From: Epiperipatus broadwayi
Lineage: Eukaryota > Onychophora > Udeonychophora > Euonychophora > Peripatidae
Length of the DNA: 64,000 bases
Assembly: GCA_028023455.1 (NCBI GenBank)
Contig: JAQFVV010012993.1
Location: 271,093-335,092, forward strand
Direction: 5' to 3'
Part shown: piece after piece, positions 46,120-59,337 of the stretch
Layout of the letters: each line of letters begins with the position of its first letter
Position numbering within the stretch: position 1 is the stretch's first letter
The notes under the pieces: generated by a model
Told to the model about the DNA's origin: nothing
Seen by the model: the letters and a program-made list of their open reading frames with translations, nothing else
Database searches by the model: none
Program-made: the position numbers and the translations under genes

Positions 46120-48750
46120 TACTTTCTAGCAGCTGATGCCTTTATTAAAATTCTTAATAATGTGAAATCTTAAATATTTTCAAAGAATTTACAAGTTTTG
46201 ATTTAAATTCATTGGAATATTTCTAAAGGTTAAGAATATCAGCTGCAAATACTATTCTTCTTAATAATTTTATCTCTGTAGATTTCCAATAATGTGTATC
46301 TTACATTTCACTAATTGATTACCATTTCCTGTGTTGAATTTATCAAAAACATTATTATCTTAAAGTAAATTTTTTTTTCAGTCAAAATATAATCCAACTT
46401 TGCTGTACCGTTGATTTGACACTTTCATGTCTGTTTCTGTTTAGTATTATTTTCACAGAATGAATTCATATCTTTTTTTTTTGTAAACTCTCCTAGTCTG
46501 TGTGCCTTATCTGATGACTTTATAGCTTACTGGGAATTATGACCACAATTTAATTTTCTTTGAAATATTTGTAAACATCTATTTAAAAAGTTCATTCACA
46601 TACTCATTCATTAAGCCTAGAAGAAAACTCATATTTTACTTCAGCAATTGAGAAAAAAAGACCATGGTGTTGCTTGATCTTAAATTCAAGATAGAAAGCC
46701 AATAAACTCCCCATGTTGGCTGAGTCCCATTGATAAATAGTTCAGCAATGTTTGTATATTGTATGAATAATGATAATGCAATAACAGCTGCAATATCAAT
46801 AATGTATAGAGGAGACATTACAAATTTGCCCTGCTCAGTTGGTTTCAGTTCTCAAAGTAAAATCAAAGAATCTACTTTCAATTGACAGACAATTTCCTTC
46901 TGCAATCATAATATTAATAAGGTGTAATATACTAAAAAATACTGAAAACATTGATTATAGACTTTATGCATTTTTAGTTCTGAACACTCTTATCAAATGT
47001 AGCCACTATATTCAAAATAAAAATATTTTTATATTTAATATAAGTTACCTTTGACTAGAGTTCTCAGGACTGAAAATTTCTTAAAAAATATATTAAATGT
47101 TTACCATATTTTCTTAGTATATGACACAATATTAGTATTAACTTATATATATTTCATTGATGAAACTATCGGAGTGCTTTTTTTACTATGTATATTAAAC
47201 GTAATCCTCAAAATAATTGTGTGTGTTTATCATGAGAAAAAATCTAGTCATGATTGTCGTCGTTAGAAAGTTAGCATGAAAAAAAAACTAAAGTCTAATA
47301 CTTTTCTAGTTCTGATAACATTACTAAGCATACCTAAAAATTTTCATCTTTAATTCACTTTGTTTTATTTTACAGCATGAATGTAGTGTAGAGCTTCAAA
47401 AGCAGGATGAATTGAAAATACGTAATGTTATATATATTTATTAAAAAAAAAAAAAACCATAAAATTTTTAAATTAAAAAAAAGATATGAGGCCAATGACT
47501 TTTTTCACATAGTTCTGGACATGTAGTATAGCTATTAATAGTAAAGTATCGTTAGTTACCAAATAAATAAAATAATTAATTTCTACTTAACGTACCAATC
47601 TTCAAACAGAAAATGTAACATTTATGATTAACAAAAAGTGTTTCTTTGTTTATTAATTGGAAGTATATATCATATTTGTTAAAAATGACTTACATATTTA
47701 TATTTTAATTTATAATGCAAATTCAATGTAAAATTATATATCTAGCTTTTGTCTATTAATCTAACTTTTTTATTTTAGATATTCAACAATTTACTGTAAT
47801 AACATTATGATTTTTGTTATATATAATAAATCTATTTAAACAGTTAACAATTGAAATAAATTGAGATACTGCAGAAACTCACTGCACTCGTTGAAATACG
47901 TATACGACAGCCAATTAGAATGTCATAATAGCCATCTAAACGACAATCAAATCTAAACATACAACAAAGATTTTATGAGAAAAGGGCAGCCACCCTTATC
48001 TCAACTTTTCTTTCTATAACTCTAAGCCAGTCGTAAGTATTTAATTTGAAAGTTTGAAGCTTTAAATATCTTCACAAATAACTCACCGAGTCTAAATCAT
48101 AAACATACAACACGAAATACTATGATTTACTACGTAGCAGTTTATAGAATACATAATAAGCAGTAAAGTATGTAAATGATAATTTAATTTGCGAAGCGCT
48201 GTGAGATTCTGCAGTATCTCAATTTATTTCAATTTTCAACTATCTGCGCTTTGCAAATTAAAATATTATTAAACAGTTAACATGAAATTAGAATATAATA
48301 ATTCATATATTGTCTTTGTTTATCTTTCTATATTTGCAATTATTAAGAATAAAACGTAAATATTAATCAATTGTATTTGCTACCATCACAATAAAATGTA
48401 AACAATCTCCTTAATTATAGAAATAACATATAAAAAGTTATAAATAAACCATTCATTGTTAATTAAAGAAAAATTTTCTCTTTTCTATTTAATAAATAAA
48501 TAAATTTATTTTATGTTTTGTATATTAAATTATGGCAGTTTATGCTTATTATATTATATTATATTCAGAAACTTTCTGTTGTTTTGAGTAAATAATATAA
48601 TTGTAGTTTTAGCTGCTAATTTTTAATATTTTTTCATTATATTAATAATCTGACATTATAACTAAACAATTACTTTCTTCTAACAACAAAAATCTAATAT
48701 TTTTCAAAATAAATTATATTAATGTTTTCTGAAGGTTTATGGTGATGGTA
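46120..48750. other. AT-rich DNA, nothing recognised
   Basis: Short open frames at 46636-47266 are low-complexity and hydrophobic by composition. A segment at 47860-48240 is mirrored in part: TTGAAATAAATTGAGATACTGCAG near 47848 and CTGCAGTATCTCAATTTATTTCAA near 48210, an inverted repeat with arms of about 24 bp separated by about 340 bases. Confidence 0.5.
47848..48234. repeat. Inverted repeat with 24-bp arms and 340-bp interior
   Basis: The left arm (TTGAAATAAATTGAGATACTG and CAG) is matched in reverse complement by the right arm ending near 48234. The interior is less AT-rich (AGACAGCC-, GGGCAGCCACCC-type phrases) and has no open frame. A terminal-inverted-repeat non-autonomous DNA transposon is possible; no transposase is present. 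Confidence 0.6.
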
Positions 48751-48756
48751 TATTGG

Positions 48757-48845
48757 ACTATTCCAACTTAGTTGGTTAGAGCATTACCATAAAATCCAAT
48801 ATTCAAGAATTAAGGGTCCAGGTTTGAGTCCCATGCTAGCACTGT
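48757..48845 (+). repeat. tRNA-Lys-like sequence, SINE head or tRNA pseudogene
   Basis: TTAGTTGGTTAGAGCA (48768-48783) reproduces a tRNA D-arm with box A, and GGGTCCAGGTTTGAGTCCC (about 48814-48832) reproduces the variable loop, T-arm and box B of a tRNA-Lys-type gene. The anticodon arm is lost (a longer AT-rich stretch is in its place), so it is not a functional tRNA. The following 60 bases (GCTAGCACTGTCAGTGGTCAG and onwards) are richer in GC and may be the SINE body. tRNA-Lys-derived SINEs are known from molluscs among others. Confidence 0.6.
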
Positions 48846-48959
48846 CAGTGGTCAGGCCAGTAGCACCTGAAGAAGAGAGGAGAATAATATATTTTGAAAT
48901 ATTATTCATATACTAACTTGTGTGCTGTTACTAACAGTTGAATGTAATTGAAAAAGTTA

Positions 48960-49990
48960 AATAAAGTTAAGTTTTTTCTTAAGACATTTACATAGAGCAA
49001 TTAATTCAACTACATTTCAATTTTTTAAAATAATCCTCAAGTTCCAGTTTAACTTCTTAATAGTCATTCACCTTTTACATTTTTTATTTATGTTTTAAGT
49101 ATGCTTGATGAAATGAAAAATAATACTGAAGTTTAATTATTTATACTATGTGGTTGTGTTTAATAGTGATAGATATATTATCTATTGAAAACAATATGAT
49201 AATTTTCAGTCTTATAAATGATTGATACTAATCATTAATGAACTTATTTTTGAATGCTATTATCATAGTTTTGAGTATGAGATGTTTAGAACTTTTAGAT
49301 TAAATTGTAAAAATTTAATGTATGAGAAGATTGTGATATGGGCAAAATGGAAAATACTATTTCAGAATGAAATGAATACATTTTTGTTCTTATATAATCC
49401 ATTAACAATTATTTCTTATACTAAAATGTTAAAAATAAGTAAGCACAATAAAATTTTATATATGTAATAAATTAATTATTTGTGTTTTAAGTTTGTCAAT
49501 TGTAATGTTTTTTTTATCATTGACATAGAAATATATTTATTTCAGCATATTTTTATTATTTAAAATCTGAATATATCATAGTATTTTCATTGTTGTAAGT
49601 TTGATATTAAGTTTAGATATTTTATTAAAAATTATATAGAATTAAAGTTAGACAGTCCAGAGAATAGATTTTGAAGATCATCGTGTTTCTTTTTTTTTAT
49701 AGCCTCTATAAATTAAAGTTATTTTATATTACTAAAATATAAAGATGAAAGAAACATTTTTATGTACTTAAGATATTGTATTGGAATTTGAGAATGTAAA
49801 TTATTCCAGAGTTATAATTAATTTATGTAGTTTTATAAAGGTATATTTGGTTTATTATCCATAAAAAGTCAATGCAATAAACATGTTAATTAAAAATAAT
49901 AATAAAATACCATTAGATACTTAATACAATGGGATATAATCTTTTTACCATAGAGCAAGGATGAAAATAAACCTGCTGAATTAAATAGTG
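48960..49990. other. AT-rich DNA, nothing recognised
   Basis: One open frame (49222-49467, +) has Phe/Tyr/Asn-rich composition as expected from AT-rich DNA. No repeat recognised. Confidence 0.4.
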
Positions 49991-49998
49991 AGGAGTTC

Positions 49999-50232
49999 TT
50001 AAACAGAGAAGACAACAAGACTGATTGATTCCAGGAAGAAAAGTGAGAAATTTCTGCAGAGAAATATAGCAGTCATTATCAGTAAGAAAGCAGATAGGAC
50101 AATAACCAGAATAAAAAAGTCTGATGTAGCAGCTGTTGAGACTATATCTCTGACAGAAAAGGAAATACCACTAGTTAAAATACTTCTCCACAGAGTCCTG
50201 TAGTAGAATAGTTTTACATTGCTGATTAACAT
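49999..50232 (-). CDS. 77-codon frame with one membrane segment, possible exon
   Basis: Composition is closer to coding DNA than its surroundings. The frame reads MLISNVKLFYYRTLWRS, then SGISFSVRDIVSTAATSD, then a hydrophobic stretch of about 20 residues (FFILVIVLSAFLLIMTAIFL) followed by CRN, which is the pattern of a single-pass membrane protein near its C-terminus. Acceptor-like AG sites precede it on the minus strand (TTTTATACAG and CTACTACAG). From the first, a different frame also reads sensibly for 20 codons to a stop, so the reading is ambiguous. No family recognised. Confidence 0.25.
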   Translation of the reverse strand: MLISNVKLFYYRTLWRSILTSGISFSVRDIVSTAATSDFFILVIVLSAFLLIMTAIFLCRNFSLFFLESISLVVFSV

Positions 50233-50970
50233 CTGCCTGTATAAAATTAGGTTTTGATACTATATCTAACAAGACAATTATAATAATACTTCTACTAGGA
50301 AAATATTTGCTATATGTTGTTAAAGAACTAGAGATATACTAGTTGAACACCTAAAACTATGTAATTTTATCCACATATGAGTGTTAATTCTGCATAGTAT
50401 ACAGTATTTTCTATTTACATAAAGTAAATCATGCCACAAGAAAAGAAGAAAACCATGTTGAAATACTTAGCACGTACTTGCCTATAGTGAGAATCTTTTT
50501 TTTTTTTCCAAGAATCACTGATTCCCAAGAAGACTAACTTGACTAGAGAATGACTAAATTTTTACACATTATTATGTAAGACGTGTTTAACAGATAGAAT
50601 CAGTAAGCTACAGTATCAACAAAACCGTGGTAAAAAACATTGATTATATTGGTAAGATTTTTTTTTACATTCAGGGTTATAATACATTACAATTATTATT
50701 GGTATGAGTTTGAAAATATTTATTCTTAACTACATTTAAAAGTTTTATTTGTGATTATTTTTTTAGTTTGAATATTTATTGTATATATCAATTTTCTCTT
50801 CTAGAATCAGAATATACATGGACATTTAAAGTATTTGCACATTACAAATAAATATATCTTTGATATTTATTTTGTGATTATCTTAAATAAAATTTTGTAT
50901 TCTTTTGTTAATAAATATAATTATTTTGCTGTCTGAACTCATTTTAAACATATACAGTTAATTGTCCACT

Positions 50971-51113
50971 AAATCTGAGAAGTCATGTCAAGCGTTGTTA
51001 GCCGAGAGGTCATCGCATCCGCCTTGCAAGCGAGTAGTTGGTTGCAGACGGTTGTGGGTTCGCGTCCCGGCTGATGTCATGACATATGAGAAAAAAAATC
51101 TGAGAAGTCATGT
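50971..51113 (+). mobile_element. Complete small SINE with 18-bp target duplication
   Basis: AAATCTGAGAAGTCATGT stands at 50971-50988 and again, perfectly, at 51096-51113. Between them lie 107 bp: CAAGC, box A within TTAGCCGAGAGGTCATCGC (50998-51016), an anticodon-like hairpin CGC-CTTGCAA-GCG (about 51020-51032, TGC in the anticodon position), a long variable-arm-like stretch, box B GGTTCGCGTCC (51057-51067), then TGATGTCATGACATATGAG and a poly-A tail (51091-51095, merging into the duplication). The whole element is hardly longer than a tRNA. The perfect duplication indicates a recent insertion by LINE machinery. Confidence 0.9.
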
Positions 51114-51119
51114 AATCTT

Positions 51120-54100
51120 TTAGAGAATATGCTGAATTAATGAACATATATCGAAATGATGACGATCATAAATAAGTATTTATCCAGAAGATTATCTTAG
51201 GCTAATTTAGATTGAATCTTAAAAAAAATATTTTGGAATAATTAGTCTGAAGTTAACTTTTTGAATTCTAATATCCTTTTGAGAATCATTACCACAACGT
51301 TTGTTTATACATAAGTTCCGTTTATATATAAATATAAACTTTAAATAACTTATTGCAGCGCAGATATTTTCATAATAACTTTCTAGAAAAAGAAATTGCA
51401 GGTACTTTTTTCTAGGTTAAACAGAGCTGATTGATGAAATTTTCTCTTTTCTGATTGTTTTATTCCCTAGCTGAGAATAGCCTAGATAACAATTATTGAA
51501 GAATAATTGTATTTTTGGAATCTAAAAAATATATATATAATTTTCGCCTGAATTCAACACAGACAATAGTTGTATATATGTCATAGTAATAGCCCACAGA
51601 AAAGTTTAGCCATGGAAATAAATGTTAAAATAATTTATTTTAAAAATTAACTGGAATTTGGACAGATTTAATCATATATTTATGTATGTATATGAACGCG
51701 TGTGCAGCTTTGAAAGAGATGGTAGATATAAAATTAATTTATAATTATTTATAATAAAAAATAATGAAAAAGCCAGTTTGAACTTAAAAGTGTTTTACAA
51801 ACATTTCTAAATAAAGTCTGATGGCATCATTTATTAAAAGTACTTAAATTCTATTTTAATTCCTGAATTTACGGATTTAGATTTTAAAAAAAAAAAAAAA
51901 AAAACGTTAGGGATTTACCTATTGGTTTTACAGTTTAATAAATCAATGTTAGTGTGGATTCATTTAGTCATGTAATCTTTTCAGTAAATAAAATAGAATC
52001 TTTTTGAAAGAAGCGACTAAAAGGATTCAGTATAGCTTTTGTGAAAAATTTTAATTTAATAACATTACTCCCACTCGGTAAAGCAGATATTGCGTAGGTC
52101 TAGAGAAACGTTCCAATTCTATTCCATAAGACAAAGCTCCCAGCAGTTCTGATTAAAAATAACAAATTACCTACCATCATCATTCTTACATAGTAACCAA
52201 GGAGATTGTATTTTACGATCACCTACGGTACTATTTGAATAAATTAAATAAGCATTTTGTGGAAGAATAAATTTTTGTTTCCACACACGTTTATACATAT
52301 GTATATGCGAGTGTAATATGACGAACGAGTGGATGATTTATCTTTCGGAATATAAAAAAAATGAAATTTTATAGACTCATAAAATTGCTGTTTATTTGTT
52401 ATTTCATCAACATTTCACCAATTAATATTATGATTACACACATAGATTCACACTTCAATAATTATTATGGAAAAACATATCAAAAAAGTCTTAGTAGAGT
52501 AATAATTAGCTCGTGCCTCTTATTTAAACTTATGTTTCGATTCTTGATAGAAGTTAAACATTTCTAAGAACAGTGTATTATTTAATGGTCGAAAAACTGA
52601 TGGTTATTTTCTTTATTATTTCTCAGTTATTAAATTGTATAATCATGCTGGAGAGATCTTGCTTTGCATAAATTTGTAAGGTTGTTTTTAATTATTTGTC
52701 AATCTATCCTACCTATATATTTATTATATAAATCAATAAATACATAACGCTAAATAAAACCCAATTATAGTAAGTGAATACAAACCGATGCTAATAGCGC
52801 TATCGCTATTTAGAAACACAAAACCTAAATCATAACATTTTATGTAAAAGAAAATATTGAAGTAGTTACTTAGCATATGTATTTTGAAACTATCTTAAAT
52901 TTACTAAACATTCACTAAATAACACTAAATTGTAAAGACATTTTATATATATTGTAACTTTCTCCCTAGTCTAACTGGTCATAAACGAATCATGCCACAC
53001 GTTTTTGCGACTAAATTCTCCTATGCAACCTATCATACTCTCATTATCAAGAATATAAGCATAAAGAAACAAAATTGTAAAACTAACGAAATCATTCCTG
53101 TATTGAATAAAACTAGCATGAAACTATAGATCTTAAGAAGATCACAAGGGGATTAATAAAGATAATAACTTCTGGTTAAACCAGCTTTGAAATCCACACA
53201 AACAAAATGTGATGAGTTAAATTTGATATTCAGCAAACTCATAAATAACTAAGAATTATATCTCTGGAATGATTATGAAATTAAACTTATAAATTAAATG
53301 ATAAGTAAATTATGATGTAGATGATTAAATGGATGATGGAAAGAAGTAATAATTAAATGGTGGAATGAAATGAGTCTAAGACAGAAGAGAAAAGAATGAA
53401 GATGTATGAGAATAATGAATGATTAAGATGATGATAGAATAAGACTTAATGAATGGTTAAGATGATAAAAGAGTAAAAGTTAATGTATGAATAATCAATT
53501 ATGATAATGAATTAATGTCAAATGAGAATGAATAACTAAAAGAATGATCAAGATGAAATTGAAGAACAATGTTCATGATGGAGACTGAAATCTTAAACTA
53601 TAAACTAATATTGTATTAAATGGCAAAAAGATAAGCTAAATAAAAATAGGAATTTCAAGCTTGACATAACCAGAATATTTATCATGAAGTTAAAACAAGC
53701 TATACTTTTTACAACAAAAAGAAGTAATTTATATCTTAAAGTTTAGTTGACTTTCATAAAACAGTAAAAGTAATCTAATTCAAGTCCAACTATAATAAAT
53801 AACTATCTATAAAATTTATTACAAATTCAAATTCTACCTTGAAACTTAACAACTAATTCTTCTCAGGGTTCTAGCATTTCAAAATTGGTATACAACATAT
53901 ATTTCGGTCAGTGAGAAGGATTTTGCCACTACCCAAACATAATGCACATGACAACTCTTAATATAATCTCAAATTAACAACTGTATTTAGCAGTTCTAAA
54001 GAAACTTTATAACTAATATAAACTTTAAAATTTAGGAATACAAATGACTTTTTAATAAATAAATAAAATAACTTACCAAATTCCTTTTCTCAAATAATTA

Positions 54101-55640
54101 TAAATCATGTGATCAAAATCAGTGAATGATAGCTCTGCGGGTTCAACTAAGCCAATTAAATCAATATTATATTTATCTTTTAATCTATTACTTAAAATAA
54201 TCTGTACTCTAAGTTATTAACATTTTAATTATTGTGTGATGATGCATTAGATGTACTAATAAATTATAAGGCTTAACAAAATTATTATGATATAGCATAA
54301 TATAATTAATAGTACTATATTGGTCGATGATGATTTCAATTTACAATCTTCTGATAGGTCGATAGCAATAGCAATAATAGTGTATACATGGTGATTAGCA
54401 ATAAGACTACAGGCAAATAAATAAATTTTTAAACACAACAAACTTTATTTACAATATTTACAAATTTTTAATTCAAAGACATGGCATGAAATTAAACCAA
54501 TATATTAAATTAAACTCAGGTATGGGAAAATACTCAGTATCCCATTGACCATATTCTTAGTCAATACCACCAGCTTATACAATGATATTCAGTATCATTT
54601 ATTACTATTTAGCCCATTTTAAAGAATAAGATAATGAAACCTTATTGAAACTGAACTAGCACTTAAATTACAAAAATAACAGTGTATTTAGGACCTTATG
54701 GTATGCACAAATTTTTAATTGAGAATTCAAAAGTTATAATGTAGTGCATTATACCAAAGCCATTTCCTTTATCAGAATATGATAAAAGCAATTATCATAT
54801 TCTGCACCATTAATAACTGATTAAAATTTGAAATGAATAGGTTTGTGCATTAAAGTAAGAATAGACATCAAAAGTCAACTACATATATATATATCACTAA
54901 AACATTACCTATGTCCACAACCTAATTATTGAATACTTAACTGATCTTACTCATCCATTGTCAAATCACTAATTAATAAAGATAAAGTGCTCACATGCAT
55001 CTCTTGCTCTTACATCTATAAATTCCACAATCATTAATAGATTTTGGTTTGGTCTGTCTATAACTTATGATGTTCATACAACATCATAAACAATATTTCA
55101 ATTAGGCTGACACTATAGCTAGATTAGTGTTTCTTAATCTAACATTATTTTATCCTTGCCATATAATTTTGAACTACTATACTTCACCATACATGGTGGA
55201 AAAACTAATTCTATATCATGAGGGATTTACCACTAAAAAGGGAGACTTATAAAACAACATGACAGTTGTATAATACTATGGCTAATTCTACTACCTCTCT
55301 ATGGGTATATACATGTGGGCTTTGCCTCATCATGAAAAAAAATAAAATTCAGACCATGGACATCCTTTCTTTTAGAATTATTTATGCGAACAAGCATTAA
55401 TTACTATTTAGTCTCTACCAAACTTTCCTCTCATGGAATCAGCAATATGTGATTCTCCATCAGCCCATGCTCAATATTAATATTAATCTATTGGATGCCA
55501 TTCTATTGGAACATCCTATCAGCAAAAAACTGTCACAAATCATTTTCAATATTATAGCAAGGTAAAACAACACTAACAATAACAGTGGAGATATACATAT
55601 TCCATTTCACAATGCAGAACCATTAATGTATCAATAGATA
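51120..55640. other. AT-rich DNA, nothing firmly recognised
   Basis: TGTAACTTTCTCCC at 52955 follows a short TA run and resembles a joint between an LTR-like start and the polypurine-tract complement of the 24.6-kb element, but no further homology was seen. 53.3-53.6 kb is a purine-rich, ATGATGAA-type low-complexity stretch. No gene recognised. Confidence 0.35.
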
Positions 55641-55642
55641 AA

Positions 55643-55648
<6 letters not shown>

Positions 55649-55701
<53 letters not shown>
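55649..55701. repeat. (TA)n microsatellite
   Basis: About 26 TA units between ACCAA and TGTCAAATG. A second run lies at 56127-56154. Confidence 0.95.
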
Positions 55702-55704
<3 letters not shown>

Positions 55705-56121
55705 AAATGATCATTAATTATTTAATAAGAAAACTATACTTTTGTTAGAGAGAGGTACAATGTATTTAAGCAATAAAGATCAAACCTGCATTTGTTTTCA
55801 AAGTGGACAATTTCATTTCTATGTAAAATTAAGAAATGAAAAGGGGTTTAGATCAATTTTTCTTTTATATAAGAAATTATTTGGGTCTTAGTATATCTTT
55901 GACAACAATGTCTGTATGTTCATCCTTTAATAAAACACACTGAAATCGGTTTTAAACTGCAAGAGATAAATATTTTTCTCTCTCTTCAGATCACTGACAT
56001 TAAGATTATGTTTTCCCTTACTTGGGAAAATAACCAAAATGTGTGTAATAATAAATGTATGTATCTTTATACATTTTTATATCTCTTTGACTAAATATAT
56101 TTTAGACCATATATCACAATA

Positions 56122-56158
<37 letters not shown>

Positions 56159-58380
56159 ATTCCCAAATAACACATGATGTAAGTATTATACCTAACACAT
56201 CAATAATAAAAAAATAAAAGTACATTTTTATCCATTAAATTTTTATCCTATTCGTCTAAGTTATTTCACTCTTGTGAGTTAAAATTATAAAAACTGATAT
56301 TATGATGAGTAAACATTCTCAGACAATGCATATACATTTTATTATCCTGTTTGATGCATAATAAGGCAATATTCAATACTTCTCCAAAGGCAAAAAAAAA
56401 TATTTAATGGTTTCTGTGCCAGTAATTAATAAGACAATTAAAATTCACACTTCCAAGTGTAGCATACTTAAAAGGATAGGTTTATCTACTTTTCTCTAGA
56501 TAATTTTCCTGAATAACTTTATAGATTATTATAATCTTCTAAACAAACTTTTTAAAGACATTTATTGACTTATTTGATATTAACATAGTGAGACAAGATG
56601 TAAACATTTCAAGTAGAATACAACTAAAATCATTTCAATTACATTTTAATCCAGATGATTTTCCTTGAAAATTACTTTATAATTTTATTGCAATTAATAT
56701 CTTTAATTTGTTTTTTTTTTTTAAAAAAAAAAAATTATTGATTCTGTTCTTTCATCCACATGGTAATATTTGTAACACTTTAAGTAATCAGAACATTTAT
56801 CAGACATTTTTTTTAATCTTATTTATACATGTTGCACTGTAAGATTTTTAAAAGTAACGATTTATTTTATTATATTTCCCTTGACAAAATAATAACTGTT
56901 TATCACTATTAAAAGGAATTTATCCAATTACAAGTACGATATCCTGAGCATTTTACTTAATTCATAACTTTCCATTTCTATAGTTAAATAAGTTGGCATG
57001 ATAGTGATCTAGCAGACGAGTATTACTTTTTAATAAAAATAAACAATAAATTTATACATTTTCCTTTTACTTTACTAAACTTTAGATGATTTCAAACATG
57101 TCTTTTTTTTATTTACTATATATATCATAATACCTTTCTTCAACATTATCTTGAATTATTTTTTTTCTTGAGATTTTAATTTACAAGTATAGTATTGTTC
57201 TGCTGGATAATAATAATAGCGTGAAATACAAACTTTATCATCTCCTTATTTTAACTATAAATAATTTGTGTGTCATTTTTAAAGAAGAGATTTTAAAAAT
57301 ATGAATAAAATACAAGCAAAAGCTTACTTTTTCTTGAAATTTTCTGGGTTTGAAGCAATATTTATTTAGATAAAGACTAATCCCCATGGTTTTCATTTCC
57401 TTCTTCAGTATGAATCCTAGGAACTATACGGTCATGGAGAAGGTGCTTAAAATTATAGCAAGGTTTTTTTTTTATTCCATGTTTTTAGATAGTAAGATAT
57501 TATAATCCTTATTCAATTAAATTCCAAATTTTTCTGATTTTTAGCTTTTTTTTTCCTTCTTATTTTAGAAGATCAGAGTTGAAGTATGTGGTTGTTTAGT
57601 TCTTTTTTTTAATCAACCCCCTACAACTTTGCTAAATTATATATAGCTTTTATCCCAATGCACTGTGGGAGCAATTAAACTAATAATATTGGTGTGAATA
57701 TATTAATATTACCGCCTCTGGCTTCATTTTTAATAACTACTCACAATATGCAAGGCAGTTTTGGCTTCACTACATAAAAAATATGCTTAAGTACTTGACT
57801 ATAACCATTTATTTTACAAGATTTAATAAATTTAATTTATTTGTTTATTTCTTTTAATTTATTATTCAACAATAATAAAATAGCAATATATTTATCTCCC
57901 CATTAATAACAATATTTTTAAATTGTTGTTTTATCCCTAGTTTCAAATCTACATTTGGTTTGAAATCTCATCTCCACTCAAGCAATTTCCTAGTGCATCC
58001 AGAACAGTCTTTATGGAAAGCCACTCATTAAGATTTTTATGCCAGATATATTATTATGATTTAAAATTTTGGATTATTTAATACAGGGACCTAAATAAAA
58101 GGTCACAATATATAGTAGTTGTAATAGTAATAGTAGTTAATGAAATCAGAGTTTAAAATAGATATTTTAAAAATCAATATTTTTGAAATGAAAGATAAAA
58201 AGTAATTCAAACATCAAATTATTCCATAAAAGGAGAAGCAAAAAGTTAATTCCTATATTTATTATTTAATATTATCACAAACCTGCTTTATTTGTAAACA
58301 GTAATCAATTAAGCTTAATAAATATGCATGGATGAAATGAAGGCATGAACACACACACATACTAGAATATAAATTTAATA
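55702..58380. other. AT-rich DNA, nothing recognised
   Basis: Simple-sequence runs and short frames only. Confidence 0.4.
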
Positions 58381-58384
58381 TAGA

Positions 58385-58665
58385 GAGCATACCAATAGCT
58401 CAAAAAACCTCTTAATTGATAAGTGCAGTAAGAAAAAATATTTAAAATCTCTATCTGGAATACTCTTATCCCTAGACCACATGATATCAAGCTTATGACT
58501 TACCTAAGTGAGGAGCTAGAATATTCAGACACTAAATCTAAAATATCAACTCAAAACCCAGCACTTATTTCATATGTAATATTTAAGTAGAAACTCTGAA
58601 GTTTTCAGACTTGAAAATGTCTTTTACCCCAGCTATCTAACTTAAATAGCTATATGGGACTGAAC
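58385..58665 (+). repeat. F repeat, extra single arm beside the palindrome
   Basis: ACCAATAGCTCAAAAAACCTC, AATTGATAAGTGCAGTAAGA, AAAATCTCTATCTGGAATA, GTGAGGAGCTAGAATATTC and CAGCTATCTAACTTAAATAG follow in the same order and orientation as in the left arm at 58810-59015. It is about 10-15% different from it. Confidence 0.8.
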
Positions 58666-58730
58666 CAAATTCAGATCTACCAAATATTAATAGCCTCAGC
58701 ATAGCTAATACCATAAAGGTAAAATTATAA

Positions 58731-59337
58731 TAATCAATAAAGCAAGTCACATATAATGTGACATTACTTTTATAAGCTTGTATTTACAAAAAATGTAATA
58801 CAGAGATTGTACCAATAGCTCAAACAAGCTCTTAATTGATAAGGGCGGTAAGAGAAAGTATTTAAAATCTCTATCCAGAATATTCTTATTTCCAGACCAA
58901 TTGGGTTTAAGCTTATGGCTCACCTTAGTGAGGAGTAAGAATACTAGATCTAAAATATCAACCCAAAACCCATCACTTATTTCATACATCCCATATAGCT
59001 ATTTAAATTAGATAGCTGGAGGAAATGACATTTTCATGTCTGAAAACTTCAGAGTTTCTACTTAAATATTATGTATAAAATAAGTGCTGGTTTTTGAGTT
59101 GATATTTTAGATCTAGTGTCAGAATATTCTAGCTCCTCATTGAGGTGAGCCATAAGTTTAAAACCAATTGGTCTGGGGATAAGAGTATTATGGATAGAGA
59201 TTTTAAATATTTTCTCTTACTGCGCTTATCAATTAACAGCTTGTTTGAGCAATTAGTATGCTCTCTGTATTACATTTTTGTAAATACAAGCTTATAAAAG
59301 TAATGTCACATTACATATGACTTGCTTTATTGATTAT
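58731..59337. repeat. 607-bp palindrome of the F repeat
   Basis: Left end AATCAATAAAGCAAGTCACA mirrors the right end TGACTTGCTTTATTGATTA. Arms are about 300 bp with the axis near 59035. Mirrored landmarks: TAATGTGACATTACTTTTAT, AAGCTTGTATTTACAAAAA, CTTAATTGATAAGGGCGGTA, GGTTTAAGCTTATGGCTCACC and AGATCTAAAATATCAAC. Both arms are similar in age, and single arms occur at 58385 and 10565. No coding frame that looks real. Confidence 0.9.

Noticed and set aside
52955-55648. Possible further LTR-type element starting TGTAACTTTCTCCC after a TA run
   Set aside because: Apart from the first dozen bases and a TA run at the right end I found no shared landmarks with the 24.6-kb LTRs.
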